Assembly: GCF_001613445.1 (NCBI RefSeq) | Contig: NZ_BDCJ01000012.1 | Span: 186,001 to 250,000 of the forward strand | Length of the DNA stretch: 64,000 nt | Reading direction: 5' to 3' | DNA from: Nocardia grenadensis NBRC 108939 | Lineage (GTDB): Bacteria > Actinomycetota > Actinomycetes > Mycobacteriales > Mycobacteriaceae | Shown: positions 36,214 through 47,631 of the stretch, in pieces | Numbering within the stretch: position 1 is the stretch's first letter | Layout of the letters: every line of letters begins with the position of its first letter | Notes under the pieces: generated by a model | What the model was told of the DNA's origin: nothing | The model's database searches: none | The model's input: the letters and a program-made list of their open reading frames with translations, nothing else | Made by a program: the position numbers and the translations under genes

Positions 36214-36550
36214 CTCGATCACTCCCTAGTAGTTGTCCCCGGCAGGCCGGGATTCCTGATCACTGCGGCACGGCCCACCCGCAGGCAGACATGCTTCAGC
36301 AGACGGCTATCGCGATCTGCGGGAAGTTCGAAGAACCCCGACAGTCCGACCTCCGGGACCCTCCCCGGTATCGACCGCGCTGGCCGCCAATGCAGCAAAC
36401 ACGGCTCCGTGCCCCGGAACCGTGTGTGACGCCATTTTAGCATGAGTCACAAAGATGCAGGTCGGACGACTTTTTACCAGCGGGTCATCTTTGCTCGGCC
36501 TACCTACGGCACCCAGGCGATACCCACGTGCTCCGGTTTCTAACCCGCAC
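36214..36550. other. greA leader and spacer
   Basis: 337 bp upstream of greA and downstream of DUF4307, with no gene. The minus-strand TAAAAT at 36434-36439 would give a greA leader of about 220 nt. Confidence 0.45.
36434..36439 (-). promoter_or_regulatory. Candidate greA -10 box
   Basis: Minus-strand TAAAAT in a locally AT-richer stretch is the best -10 in the spacer upstream of greA. No clear -35 is seen. Confidence 0.4.
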
Positions 36551-37054
36551 TCACTCGGTTCTCAAGTAGCCCGGCACCTTGTCGGTGCAGGTGTAGATCG
36601 CCGCGGACGCCGGCCGTTCGGAGGCCTCCACCACCGTGGACACCCGCACCGTCTTATCGCCTGCCGTCGGCTGGACCAGCACCTCGCGCCGGCCCACCTC
36701 GGTGAGGTCGCGGGACATGGCCCGCACCAGGCACACCACCGGTTTCGACGGGTCGTCCCGGGTGAGCCGGATCTGCACCTGAACCGACGAATCGTCGAGC
36801 ACGGTGTAGCCGAGTTCCTCGGATTCGATGTCCTTCGGGCCGAATTTCGTCCAGCCCAGATAGGCGACCCCGATTCCGGCGAGCAGCATCACGGCCGTGA
36901 GCACCACGCCGATCAGGCGGCGCTTCGGCCGCGCGGTGCGCCGGCCGTACCGGTCGGCATTGCGGTCCCGCGCGGAATCGGCGGCATCCGGCGAAGCCGC
37001 CGCAGCCGCGGCGGGGGAGTCCGGGCGGCCGGGTTCCGGCGTGGGATCGGTCAT
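36551..37054 (-). CDS. DUF4307 membrane protein (Rv1081c-like)
   Basis: A 167-residue protein: a disordered Ala/Asp/Arg-rich N-terminus, one membrane helix ([20 protein letters not shown] at about residues 47-66) and an outer beta domain ([40 protein letters not shown]) typical of DUF4307. Function unknown; it lies between greA and mca as in mycobacteria. ATG 37054 has GGGAG about 9 nt upstream. Confidence 0.88.
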   Translation of the reverse strand: MTDPTPEPGRPDSPAAAAAASPDAADSARDRNADRYGRRTARPKRRLIGVVLTAVMLLAGIGVAYLGWTKFGPKDIESEELGYTVLDDSSVQVQIRLTRDDPSKPVVCLVRAMSRDLTEVGRREVLVQPTAGDKTVRVSTVVEASERPASAAIYTCTDKVPGYLRTE

Positions 37055-37157
37055 GATTTCGTGCTCCCGGGGGGTAGGTCGGAACAGAATCGGTCCAGAT
37101 GGAACTATAGGTAACGAAGTCCGAACACCCGCGACCGAGAGCGACGGTGAACGAGAA

Positions 37158-38042
37158 GTGAGTGGCCTTCGCCTCATGGCGGTGCACGCCCACCCCGACG
37201 ACGAATCCAGCAAAGGCGGTGCGACCACCGCACGCTACGCCGACGAGGGACATGATGTCCTCGTCGTGACCATGACCGGCGGGGAACGCGGCAGCATCCT
37301 CAATCCGGCCATGGACACACCCGGGGTGCTGGAGCGAATGGACGAGATCCGGCGCGAGGAGATGGCGGCCGCGGCCGCCGCACTGGGTGTCCGGCAGACC
37401 TGGCTCGGTTTCATCGACTCGGGGCTGCCCGAGGGCGACCCGCTGCCGCCCGTGCCGGAGGGTTCCTTCGCGCTGGTCCCGCTCGAAGAGGCCACCGAGG
37501 CGTTGGTCCGGGTGGTCCGCGAGTTCAAACCGCACGTCATGACCACTTACGACGAGATGGGTGGCTACCCGCACCCGGACCATATCCGATGCCACGAGGT
37601 ATCGGTCGCCGCGTTCGAGGCCGCCGGTGATCCGGAGCGGTTCCCCGACGCGGGCGAACCGTGGACCCCGCTGAAGCTGTACTACGACCACGGATTCACG
37701 ATCCGGCGAATGGAAGTGTTCGCCGAGGAATACGAGAAGCTGGGCGAACCGTTCCCGCTGCAGGAATGGCTGGACCGGTCCCGCAAATACGCGGTGGAAC
37801 GCGGCGACATCATGGCCCGGGTCACCACCCAGGTCGAATGCGGTAAGTACTTCCCGCGCCGCGACGACGCGTTGCGCGCCCACGCCACCCAGGTCGATCC
37901 GAACGGCGCGTTCTTCGCTATTCCGCTGGAGATGCAGCAGCGGCTGTGGCCGACCGAGGAGTTCGAACTGGCGCGTACTCGGGTCAGCACCGATATCCCG
38001 GAGACCGACCTGTTCGCCGGAATCACCGCCGAGTACCGCTGA
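37158..38042 (+). CDS. mca: Mycothiol S-conjugate amidase
   Basis: A zinc enzyme that cleaves mycothiol conjugates so that mercapturic acids are exported, detoxifying electrophiles. The 294-residue LmbE-type protein has zinc ligands in [13 protein letters not shown] (His12, Asp15) and in [13 protein letters not shown], and matches mycobacterial Mca in length and end ([20 protein letters not shown]). Its presence marks the organism as a mycothiol-producing actinomycete. GTG 37158 aligns with the mycobacterial start. The stop overlaps the start of the next gene. Confidence 0.95.
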   Translation: MSGLRLMAVHAHPDDESSKGGATTARYADEGHDVLVVTMTGGERGSILNPAMDTPGVLERMDEIRREEMAAAAAALGVRQTWLGFIDSGLPEGDPLPPVPEGSFALVPLEEATEALVRVVREFKPHVMTTYDEMGGYPHPDHIRCHEVSVAAFEAAGDPERFPDAGEPWTPLKLYYDHGFTIRRMEVFAEEYEKLGEPFPLQEWLDRSRKYAVERGDIMARVTTQVECGKYFPRRDDALRAHATQVDPNGAFFAIPLEMQQRLWPTEEFELARTRVSTDIPETDLFAGITAEYR

Positions 38043-38344
38043 TGTGGGCCGCGGCTTTCCCGGTGACGGCGACCGCGCTGCTCGCGCAGACGCCCGGTAC
38101 GCCGACCGGCCCGGAATTCGGTAAGGCGTCCCCGCTCGGGCTGGCGATCGTGCTGATCCTGCTGGCGGGTACGTTCCTGCTGGTCCGGTCGATGAACAAA
38201 CATCTGAAGAACCTGCCGGAGACCTTCGAACCCGAACATCCGGAACCGGACCAGGCAGCCGACGAGGGCACCGAACCCGGGGTGCCGCGGCGGGCCGAAT
38301 CGGCCCCGAACGGTGGCGCCGAGGACCGCGACCGTCCGGTGTGA
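38042..38344 (+). CDS. Small membrane protein (Rv1083-like)
   Basis: A 100-residue protein: an N-terminal segment that may act as a signal or first helix, then the helix LGLAIVLILLAGTFLLVRSM and a charged cytoplasmic tail beginning NKHLKNLPETFEPEHPEPDQ. Its ATG overlaps the mca stop (TGATG), so it is translationally coupled. The same mca-linked small protein exists in mycobacteria; its role is unknown. Confidence 0.82.
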   Translation: MWAAAFPVTATALLAQTPGTPTGPEFGKASPLGLAIVLILLAGTFLLVRSMNKHLKNLPETFEPEHPEPDQAADEGTEPGVPRRAESAPNGGAEDRDRPV

Positions 38345-38463
38345 CGTAAGGCGACCGTGAGTGGTCGGCGCAACAGTAGGAGCCGTGCCCGCCCGGGTAC
38401 CACCAGGGGCGATCCGTGGTGGCTCGATGTCGCGCCGGTGACCGCGACCGGGTGGTCGTGCGG

Positions 38464-38862
38464 CTACCAGTCGATCAGGTCCAGCCGGTGCAGATGCTCG
38501 AAGACAAGTAGCGAACCGGGCGCCACCTCGGGCATGGCCGCGTACTCGGCGCCGGTGAAGTAGCGGAATTCGGCGATCTCGCCGAGCGGGCTGGGTTCGG
38601 CGGTTACCTCGGCGAGGAAACAGGTCATGTGCAGCCGGGTCCCGGCGGTGTGCCCAAAGGCGTCGGCCTCGAAGACGCCGAGTTCGTTCACCTCGGTGAC
38701 GCCGACGCCGAGTTCCTCGCGGACCTCCCGGTGCAGCGCCTGTAGCGGGCTCTCCCCCGAATCGATCTTGCCGCCGGCCATGTAGAAGACGGTCTTCCCG
38801 GTCGAACGGGTCTGGATCAGGCGACGGTCGCGAATATGGGCCAGGGCGGCGGTTCTGATCAC
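38464..38862 (-). CDS. NUDIX hydrolase
   Basis: A 132-residue pyrophosphohydrolase. The Nudix box G-x5-E-x7-REVREELGV is intact (GKIDSGESPLQALHREVREE then LGV). The substrate is a nucleoside diphosphate derivative by family, not further defined. GTG 38862 is preceded by a TACGGT -10 six bases upstream. Confidence 0.9.
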   Translation of the reverse strand: MIRTAALAHIRDRRLIQTRSTGKTVFYMAGGKIDSGESPLQALHREVREELGVGVTEVNELGVFEADAFGHTAGTRLHMTCFLAEVTAEPSPLGEIAEFRYFTGAEYAAMPEVAPGSLLVFEHLHRLDLIDW

Positions 38863-38868
38863 GGCTCC

Positions 38869-38874
38869 ACCGTA
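38869..38874 (-). promoter_or_regulatory. -10 box, leaderless NUDIX gene
   Basis: Minus-strand TACGGT ends six bases before the GTG at 38862. Confidence 0.5.
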
Positions 38875-38927
38875 GAAGTCCGCGTGGGCGCGGGGCCCGG
38901 CAGGGCGGTGGGCCCGCCTCCGGACTC

Positions 38928-38955
38928 ACGCCGAGTGATCTGCATCACTCGGCGT
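38928..38955. promoter_or_regulatory. Perfect 12-bp inverted repeat upstream of oxidoreductase
   Basis: Arms 38928-38939 (ACGCCGAGTGAT) and 38944-38955 with a 4-nt spacer form an operator-like dyad 58 bp before the oxidoreductase ATG and in the promoter region of the divergent NUDIX gene. Size and symmetry suit a dimeric regulator; the regulator is unknown. Confidence 0.65.
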
Positions 38956-39013
38956 CAGGAATCCCGGCTCTCCTTTGTCTAGTTCACGAGCCCCTCGGAC
39001 GAAGGAGACCCCC

Positions 39014-40204
39014 ATGAGCAAGAACACCGATGTGGTCGTGGTCGGCGGCGGATACGCCGGCGTGATGGCAGCCAACCGTTTGACGCAGCGTGATGACGTG
39101 ACGGTGACCGTGATCAATCCGCGCTCGGTCTTCGTCCCGCGGCTGCGCCTGCACCAACTGGTGGGCGGGACCCACGATGCGGTCGTCGACTACAAGGACG
39201 TCCTGGCCGAGCGCGTCCGGCTGGTGGTCGACAGCGTCACACGGATCGATGCGGCCGGTCGTAAGGTGACAACGGGCGAGGGCGACACGATCGCCTACGA
39301 TTACCTGATCTACGCGGTGGGCAGCGGTACCGCCGGGCACCGGGTGCCGGGCGCCGCCGAGTTCGCCTACCCGGTGGCGACACTGGAGGCGGCGCAGCGG
39401 CTACGGACGGTGCTCTTCGATACCGCCATGACCGCGCCGGTAACAGTGATCGGAGGCGGCCCGACCGGTATCGAAACCGCCGCGGAACTGGCCGAGCAGG
39501 GCCGGAACATCACCCTGATCTGTGGCGGGGCACTCGGCCCGTACCTGCATCCGAAGGCCCGGCGCACGGCTCGGAAGTATTTCGCCGGGCTGGGAGCGAC
39601 AGTCATCGAAGGATCCGATGCGGCGGTCACGGCGGTGGCCCGGGACGCCGTCGAACTCGGCGACGGCCGAACGCCGGCGAGTGCGGTCACGATCTGGACA
39701 GCCGGCTTCGACGTCCCCGACCTGGCCGCTCGGAGCGGGTTGCGCACCGATGCCGCCGGGCGACTGCTCACCGACGAAACGCTGACCAGTGTCGACGACG
39801 CGCGTATTGTCGCGGCGGGTGATTCGTCGGCGCCGTCGGACCTGCCGTTCCGGATGAGCGCCTACACCGCGTACTGCTTGGGAGCGCACGCCGCTGACAC
39901 ATTGCTGCGTCGCATCGCGGGTGAACAGCCCACCCCGATCGACCTGGCGTTCCCGGCCATGTGCCTCAGCTTCGGCCGGGACGCCGGGATCTACCAGCTC
40001 GGCCACAAGGATGAGACCGCCACGCGGTTGTACTTCAGCGGGTTCGCGGGCAAGAAGCTCAAGGAATTCGCCTGCGAGGCAGGTATCAAACATCTGGCCA
40101 CCGAAGCGCGCAAACCCGGCTCGCATCACTGGTTCAAAGACGGCAAACATCGGCCCCAGCTGCTGCGGGCCCGGCGCGACAACACGGGGGCACCGGTCGC
40201 GTAG
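39014..40204 (+). CDS. NDH-2-like FAD/NAD(P) oxidoreductase
   Basis: A 396-residue two-Rossmann flavoprotein. The N-terminal FAD site is DVVVVGGGYAGVMAANRL, the NAD(P) site is VTVIGGGPTGIETAAELAEQ, and the second FAD site is DDARIVAAGDSSAP. It resembles type II NADH dehydrogenases/AIF-like proteins but lacks an obvious membrane-anchoring C-terminus. GAAGGAG lies about 8 nt before the ATG. The dyad at 38928-38955 suggests specific regulation. Confidence 0.85.
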   Translation: MSKNTDVVVVGGGYAGVMAANRLTQRDDVTVTVINPRSVFVPRLRLHQLVGGTHDAVVDYKDVLAERVRLVVDSVTRIDAAGRKVTTGEGDTIAYDYLIYAVGSGTAGHRVPGAAEFAYPVATLEAAQRLRTVLFDTAMTAPVTVIGGGPTGIETAAELAEQGRNITLICGGALGPYLHPKARRTARKYFAGLGATVIEGSDAAVTAVARDAVELGDGRTPASAVTIWTAGFDVPDLAARSGLRTDAAGRLLTDETLTSVDDARIVAAGDSSAPSDLPFRMSAYTAYCLGAHAADTLLRRIAGEQPTPIDLAFPAMCLSFGRDAGIYQLGHKDETATRLYFSGFAGKKLKEFACEAGIKHLATEARKPGSHHWFKDGKHRPQLLRARRDNTGAPVA

Positions 40205-40558
40205 CGACGTCCGAATCGCCATTGGCGGTCCGGACGCAGTGGCTCGGTACGGGTGCAACGGCATTCGCGGACACTGTTGCACCCGTATCGCTCATCGAGC
40301 GGGTAACCGCTGCCCGACGTCACTCGCTACCCGGCGCCTGCGTCGCGATGTTCACCGCGGCCCCACCGGGGAAGCGCATGGCGAGCTCTTCGGCCCGGCG
40401 ATGCGTACCTGTCGCGGGCCACCGGCCCTCGCGCGCGGGCCACTAGTCTGGCGGTGAGAGCCGATCGGCGGTTGTGCTGTTCGGGCCGAGACATATGGCC
40501 GGTCGTGCGGACCGGGTAGCTCGTGTGGTGCGCGCACCGGATTTGGGAGGCTGGCATC
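40205..40558. other. Intergenic region with hairpin
   Basis: 354 bp between the oxidoreductase and the DUF255 gene. It holds the inverted repeat at 40248-40287 and no believable gene. Confidence 0.45.
40248..40287. terminator. 12-bp inverted repeat after oxidoreductase
   Basis: Arms 40248-40259 (TACGGGTGCAAC) and 40276-40287 are perfect complements around a 16-nt loop. Position after the stop suggests a terminator, without a T-tract. Confidence 0.6.
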
Positions 40559-42613
<2,055 letters not shown>

Positions 42614-42649
42614 GAGACCCAGGCATCGGGACGGCGAGGACGCGCCGGG

Positions 42650-43165
42650 AAGTCGTCGTGCTATGCGGCCGGTTGTGCGGGCCGAGCCGGGACCCGGCGT
42701 CCGCGGCGCCCGCCGACCGCGGCCCGGGGTGGCGGACGGTGGACCCGATCGGGCCTGGTCACCGTGCGCGGCCTGGCGTACCTGCTCGCTATGCGAGCCG
42801 GTGCGGATCGGACCTACCGGCTGTCGCGGATATCGGCGGCGCAAGTACTTCCCGAACCGGCCCAGCGCTCGGACCGGATCGATCCGGGCCGGGTCTGGCA
42901 GGAACGCAGCACCCGATTCCGGACCGGCGGGGACTGGATCGATGTGCTGGTGCGGGTGAACCCGGAGCGGCGGGAGGAGTTGATGAGCACCGCGCGGCCG
43001 TCCGCAACGAGGAGCCCGGCGCGGACGGATGGCTACGGCTGGAGGTGACCTTCCAGGACACGCGGCACGCCGAATGGGCGCTGTGGCAGCTCACCACCGA
43101 CGCGGAAGTCCTGGTACCTGCCTGCGCGACCGAGCCGCCGCGATCGTCGCTCGCTACGCAACGCG
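42650..43165 (+). pseudogene. Frameshifted WYL-domain regulator fragment
   Basis: Three partial frames together read as the WYL region of a DeoR/WYL transcriptional regulator: WRTVDPIG, then after a shift near 42755 LVTVRGLAYLLAMRAGADRT YRLSRI, then after a second shift near 42988 AVRNEEPGADGWLRLEV and TFQDTRHAEWALWQLTTDAE. The N-terminal HTH half is missing. At least two frameshifts plus truncation make it non-functional. It ends against the converging adenylate cyclase gene. Confidence 0.75.
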
Positions 43166-44695
43166 CTAGCGCTGTGGCGCTTCGACTTGGCGATCGGTCC
43201 AGGACGGGGTCGGTGCGTCGATACCGCGCAATGCGACGGATCCATACTTCACCCATTCCGCGCGCTCACCCGCCTCGGCGGCGTCGACCACGCTCTGGGA
43301 GACCAGGATGCGCCGCGGTACCTCCTTGGCGCGGCTGGTGAGCCGGGCCGCGGCGTTCACCGCGTCCCCGATCACCGTATACTCCCGGCGGGTATCGGTG
43401 CCGACGTCCCCGGCGAACACCCGGCCCCGGGCCACGCCGATACCGATATCGAGTTCGCCCGCCGCCAACACCTCGTCCCGGATCCGGCGGGCGGCGCGCA
43501 GGGCGGGAGTCGCGTTGTCGGTCAATGCGATCGGGGCGCCGAAGATGCACAGCGCCGCGTCCCCTTCGAACTTGTTCACCAGTCCGTCGTTGTCCTCGGT
43601 CGCGGCGACCACGGTGGCCATGAGCCGGTTCAGTTTGGCCACGAACTCCTGCGGCGGGAGTCCGGTGGAGATCGCCACCGATCCGGTGACGTCCACGAAC
43701 AGCGCCGAAACCTCTCGCACGTCACCGGTCAGATCGATACCTCCCGCGAGTGCCCGCTCGGCGACCTCCTCGCCCACGTGCCTGCCGAACACATCCCGCA
43801 TCCGCGACCGTTCGCGCAGGTTCGCCGACATCTCGTTCACCGAATGTTCCAACCGGCCGATCTCGCTGGCACTGCCCACCGACACCCGCACATCCAGATC
43901 GCCCCGGGTGATCCGGTCCACCGCTATCCGCAGCGTCCGCAGGGGTGTGGCCACGGCCCGGGTCAGCGCCCAGGTGGCCAGGACCCCGACGACCAGGCTG
44001 ATCGCGGCGAGATAGATACCGGTCCGGATCCGGTGTTCCATGGAGGTGGCCGGATCGGCGAGTACCACGATCAGCGCGCTGAGCGGCATGGCGCCCGAGA
44101 CCGCCCAGGCCAGCGCCACCCGCACGAACACCGACGAACTCCAGTGCATGGTCGCGCCGAGTACGCCGGCCACGATCGGCACCACGGGCCGGATGACCCG
44201 GTCCACGATCAGATAGGTCAGGCCGGCCGATTCGAGCCCACCGACGATGAACATCGCGAGTAGGACGGTGAGATCCTTCTCGGTGGTCAGCCCGGCCAGC
44301 AGGATCGCCGAAAGCACCACCCCGGGCCCCCACATCACCAGCGAACGCAGGGTGATGGCGAGCGGCAGGTGCAGGATCCGCCGCGCCTCCTCAGGGGTCG
44401 GTTTGCGGGAGCTGTCCAGCCAGGCGAAATAGGTCAGGCGGTCGCGGACGGCCAGCGCGATCCCCAACAGCGACGCGACGACCGGGTAGACGGTGACCAG
44501 CATGAGCCCGCTCAGCTGATCGGTGCCGACCCGGCCGGGAAAGCCGATGAGCACCAGTTGGGTCACGATGACCGCGAGACCGCTGAGGTGGGCGGCGATG
44601 ACGACCGACGCCAGCCCCCAGCGGGCGAGGACGGTCCACTGCATCAGCCGGGTGACCATCCCGGCCCGCGGCCGGGATCCGACACTGTAGGCCAT
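43166..44695 (-). CDS. Six-TM HAMP adenylate cyclase, class III
   Basis: A 509-residue membrane cyclase. About six helices fill residues 20-250, a HAMP domain follows (RAVATPLRTLRIAVDRITRG DLDVRV), then the catalytic domain with metal Asp in ALFVDVTGSVAIS, substrate Lys in NKFEGDAALCIFG, and the Asp, Asn and Arg of EYTVIGDAVNAAARLTS. The key class III residues look intact, so cAMP synthesis is likely. The layout matches mycobacterial Rv1318c-Rv1320c/Rv3645 enzymes. The input signal is unknown. Confidence 0.9.
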   Translation of the reverse strand: MAYSVGSRPRAGMVTRLMQWTVLARWGLASVVIAAHLSGLAVIVTQLVLIGFPGRVGTDQLSGLMLVTVYPVVASLLGIALAVRDRLTYFAWLDSSRKPTPEEARRILHLPLAITLRSLVMWGPGVVLSAILLAGLTTEKDLTVLLAMFIVGGLESAGLTYLIVDRVIRPVVPIVAGVLGATMHWSSSVFVRVALAWAVSGAMPLSALIVVLADPATSMEHRIRTGIYLAAISLVVGVLATWALTRAVATPLRTLRIAVDRITRGDLDVRVSVGSASEIGRLEHSVNEMSANLRERSRMRDVFGRHVGEEVAERALAGGIDLTGDVREVSALFVDVTGSVAISTGLPPQEFVAKLNRLMATVVAATEDNDGLVNKFEGDAALCIFGAPIALTDNATPALRAARRIRDEVLAAGELDIGIGVARGRVFAGDVGTDTRREYTVIGDAVNAAARLTSRAKEVPRRILVSQSVVDAAEAGERAEWVKYGSVALRGIDAPTPSWTDRQVEAPQR

Positions 44696-44803
44696 CGGCG
44701 GAATTACCCGCGGTGGCCGCTGGAGCGCGGGCGGCCGCTATGGAAGGACACGAATCAGCAGCCTAATCGACTCAGCTGGTCAGCGGTCCGGGAACGTGTT
44801 CGC

Positions 44804-45583
44804 TCAATCCAGTAGCACCAGCCAGACCGCCACGTAGTGGCAGAGCGCGGCCACCACGGTGGCGGCGTGGAAGAACTCGTGGTGGCCGAAGGTGCTCGGC
44901 CACGGGTTGGGCCAGCGGGTGGCGTAGAGCACCGCGCCGATGCTGTAGGCCAGCCCGCCGGCGACCAGCAGCAGGACCGCGGGCAGGCCGGCCGAGCGAT
45001 AGAGTTCTCCGCCCACCGGCACCACCGCCCAGCCGAGGAGCAGATACAACGGCACTCCCACCCACCGCGGGGCGAGTGGCCACAGCAATTTCAGCGCGAC
45101 GCCGGCCAGTGCGCCCGTCCACACCACCGCGAGCAGGATCGGGCCGGTCGGAGCGGGTAGGGCGAGCAGTGCGAACGGTGTGTAGGTGCCCGCGATGAAC
45201 AGGAAGATCATCGAGTGGTCCGCACGTTTCATCCGTATCCGGGCCTGGACGGTCTGCCAGGTGATGCGGTGATAGGTGGCGCTGATCCCGAACAGAGCGC
45301 AGATGGTGAGTCCGTAGATCAGGGTCGCGACGACCGCCGTCGCCGAGATCGTGGCCGCCGTGGCGACCAGCGCGATCACGGCCACCGCGGCGATACCGGT
45401 GGCCCAGGTGTGGATCCAGCCGCGCATCCGCGGTTTGACCAGCGCGACCAGTGAGTCGGCCGGGTTGGGGACCGGGTCTTCGCTGTCGGGGCCGGTTTGC
45501 GAGTCGACCGCGGCACCGGCGAGGTCGCCGGTGGGATCGAGGTCGCCGGGGTTCGGGTGACTGCCGGGGGAAGGGTCGGACAC
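44804..45583 (-). CDS. Hemolysin III/PAQR family protein
   Basis: A 259-residue protein with a 50-residue acidic disordered N-terminus and seven helices. PAQR zinc-site motifs are present: SATYHR in helix 2, DHSMIFLFIAGTYTPFALL, and the C-terminal HHEFFHAATVVAALCHYVAV with two key His. M. tuberculosis has Rv1085c at the same place. 'Hemolysin' is historical; bacterial members probably act in membrane homeostasis. AGGAGG lies 5 nt before the GTG at 45583. Confidence 0.9.
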   Translation of the reverse strand: MSDPSPGSHPNPGDLDPTGDLAGAAVDSQTGPDSEDPVPNPADSLVALVKPRMRGWIHTWATGIAAVAVIALVATAATISATAVVATLIYGLTICALFGISATYHRITWQTVQARIRMKRADHSMIFLFIAGTYTPFALLALPAPTGPILLAVVWTGALAGVALKLLWPLAPRWVGVPLYLLLGWAVVPVGGELYRSAGLPAVLLLVAGGLAYSIGAVLYATRWPNPWPSTFGHHEFFHAATVVAALCHYVAVWLVLLD

Positions 45584-45699
45584 ATTGCCTCCTGGTTCGA
45601 GTATGCGCGGCCCGGCTTCCGGCGGCAGCGCGACGGCCTACCGGTGCTGCGGACCCGCGGATGCCTCCGCGGCCCGACGGAGCCGATACTGAACTCGTG

Positions 45700-45725
45700 G
45701 GTAACCTACGTCTGCGTAGGTTACC
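45700..45725. promoter_or_regulatory. 11-bp inverted repeat, operator-like
   Basis: Arms 45700-45710 (GGTAACCTACG) and 45715-45725 are perfect complements with a 4-nt spacer. The dyad lies between the divergent hemolysin III and cis-prenyl synthase genes and looks like a TetR-type operator. No TetR gene is adjacent. Confidence 0.7.
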
Positions 45726-45834
45726 CTGTGGTCACTGTACCGCCTCACCCGCCGAGAGGGGGCTGTCTCGGCCGCGGCAGTGACCGTCATCGCTTTTCGC
45801 CACAACTACGGACCCCGACCGGAAAGGCGTACTG

Positions 45835-46623
45835 TTGGGCGTCGTGGAATTTCCGAGTCGGCTGCGGGGCTTTCCCTATCGCATCTACGAGGCCCGTCTG
45901 GCCAAGAAGCTTGCGGACAAACAGCATCCGCGGCATGTAGCGGTGGTGTGCGACGGTAATCGCCGCTGGGCCCGGGAGAACGGGTTCACCGATATCACCC
46001 ACGGACACCGGGTCGGCGCCCTCAAGGTCGCCGAACTGGTCAGCTGGTGCGAAGCCGAAGGAATCGAGCTCGTCACCGTCTACCTGCTCTCCACCGAGAA
46101 CCTCAGCCGCGGCCAGGAGGAACTGGAAACCCTCTTCGAAGTCATCACCGACGTCGTCGAGGAACTCGCCGACCCCGAACAGAACTGGCGGGTCCGTATC
46201 GTCGGCACCCTTGACGGCCTGCCCGAACTGGTCGCCAAGCGCATGCGCACCGCCACCGAGCGCACCCGTGAACGCACCGGTACCCACGTCAACGTCGCCA
46301 TCGGTTACGGCGGTCGCCAAGAGATCGCCGACGCCGTGCGCCAACTGGTCCGCCAGGAGATAGCGGCCGGCGAAACCGGCGAGGACCTGGTCCAGTCCAT
46401 AACGGTCGGCGCCATCGGCCAGCACCTCTACACCTCGGGGCAACCCGACCCCGATCTGGTGATCCGCACCTCCGGCGAACAGCGGCTCTCCGGCTTCCTG
46501 CTGTGGCAGAGCGCCTACTCCGAGATCTGGTTCACCGAGGTCTACTGGCCCGAGTTCCGTCGCGTCGACTTCCTCCGCGCCCTCCGCGACTACGCCGCCC
46601 GCCACCGCCGCTACGGGACCTGA
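45835..46623 (+). CDS. Short-chain Z-isoprenyl diphosphate synthase
   Basis: A 262-residue cis-prenyltransferase (UppS family), equivalent to M. tuberculosis Rv1086, which makes Z,E-farnesyl diphosphate for decaprenyl phosphate synthesis. Signature motifs are present: HVAVVCDGNRRWARENG, VTVYLLSTENLSRGQEEL, and DPDLVIRTSGEQRLSGFLLW QSAYSEIWFTEVYWPEF. GGAAAGG is 7 nt before TTG 45835; GTG 45844 aligns better with the mycobacterial start but has poorer spacing. Confidence 0.9.
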   Translation: MGVVEFPSRLRGFPYRIYEARLAKKLADKQHPRHVAVVCDGNRRWARENGFTDITHGHRVGALKVAELVSWCEAEGIELVTVYLLSTENLSRGQEELETLFEVITDVVEELADPEQNWRVRIVGTLDGLPELVAKRMRTATERTRERTGTHVNVAIGYGGRQEIADAVRQLVRQEIAAGETGEDLVQSITVGAIGQHLYTSGQPDPDLVIRTSGEQRLSGFLLWQSAYSEIWFTEVYWPEFRRVDFLRALRDYAARHRRYGT

Positions 46624-46698
46624 ATTGTTGGCGCCGCCTGCGGCGTCGCGGGGTCTGCCGACCTGGCATCGCCCTCACTCGCAAGTCCGCCGTCGCGA

Positions 46699-47631
46699 TC
46701 ACAACTTCCGCAACCGCAACCGGTTGATCGTGTGGTCGGAGTCCTTCCGCAGGACCAAGGTGGCGCGGGGGCGGGTAGGCAGTATGTTCTCGACCAGATT
46801 CGGGCGGTTGGTGGAGTTCCAGATGTCTTTTGCGGCCGCCGTCGCCTCGGCGTCGGTGAACCGCGCGTAGTGATGGAAATGAGCCTTGGGATCGGCGAAC
46901 CCGGTGGCCCGCAGGCTCAGGAACCTTCGTACGTACCAGGTTTCGATATCTTCGATCCGCGCGTCCACGTAGATGGAGAAATCGAACAGATCGGAAACCA
47001 TCAGCCGCGGCCCGGTCTGTAATACGTTCAACCCTTCGACGATGAGGATATCCGGCTGGTGTACACAGTGGAATTCGCCGGGGACGATGTCGTAGGAGAT
47101 ATGTGAATAAACCGGCGCGCATACTTCTTCGGCGCCCGATTTCACTTCGGTGACGAAGCGCAGCAGTTTGCGGCGGTCGTAGCTCTCCGGGAAGCCTTTA
47201 CGGTGCATGAGCCCGCGGCGGGTGAGTTCCGCCGTGGGGTAGAGGAATCCGTCGGTGGTCACCAGATCGACCCGGGGGTGATGATCCCAGCGGGCCAGCA
47301 GCGCCTGCAGTACGCGGGCGGTGGTGGATTTGCCGACCGCCACGCTGCCGGCCACACCGATCACGAAGGGGACCTGTTTGTCCGGATGTGATTCCCCGAG
47401 GAAGGTGGCGGTGGCCGCGAACAAGCGCTGTCTCGCCGCCACCTGCAGGTGGATCAACCGGGCCAGCGGCAGATAGACCTCGGCCACTTCTTCGAGGTCG
47501 ATCTGTTCGCCCAGACCTCGCAGTCCGATCAATTCCTCTTCGGTGAGCACCAGCGGAGTCGATTTGCGCAGTTCCCGCCACCGTTTCCGGTCGAATTCCA
47601 CATACGGACTCGGCTCGCTCGCCTTGGCCAT
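46699..47631 (-). CDS. coaA: Pantothenate kinase, type I
   Basis: It phosphorylates pantothenate, the first and controlling step of CoA synthesis. The 310-residue protein has the P-loop [58 protein letters not shown] and the C-terminus [10 protein letters not shown]. Length and sequence match mycobacterial CoaA. It converges with the cis-prenyl synthase gene 75 bp away. Confidence 0.96.
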   Translation of the reverse strand: MAKASEPSPYVEFDRKRWRELRKSTPLVLTEEELIGLRGLGEQIDLEEVAEVYLPLARLIHLQVAARQRLFAATATFLGESHPDKQVPFVIGVAGSVAVGKSTTARVLQALLARWDHHPRVDLVTTDGFLYPTAELTRRGLMHRKGFPESYDRRKLLRFVTEVKSGAEEVCAPVYSHISYDIVPGEFHCVHQPDILIVEGLNVLQTGPRLMVSDLFDFSIYVDARIEDIETWYVRRFLSLRATGFADPKAHFHHYARFTDAEATAAAKDIWNSTNRPNLVENILPTRPRATLVLRKDSDHTINRLRLRKL

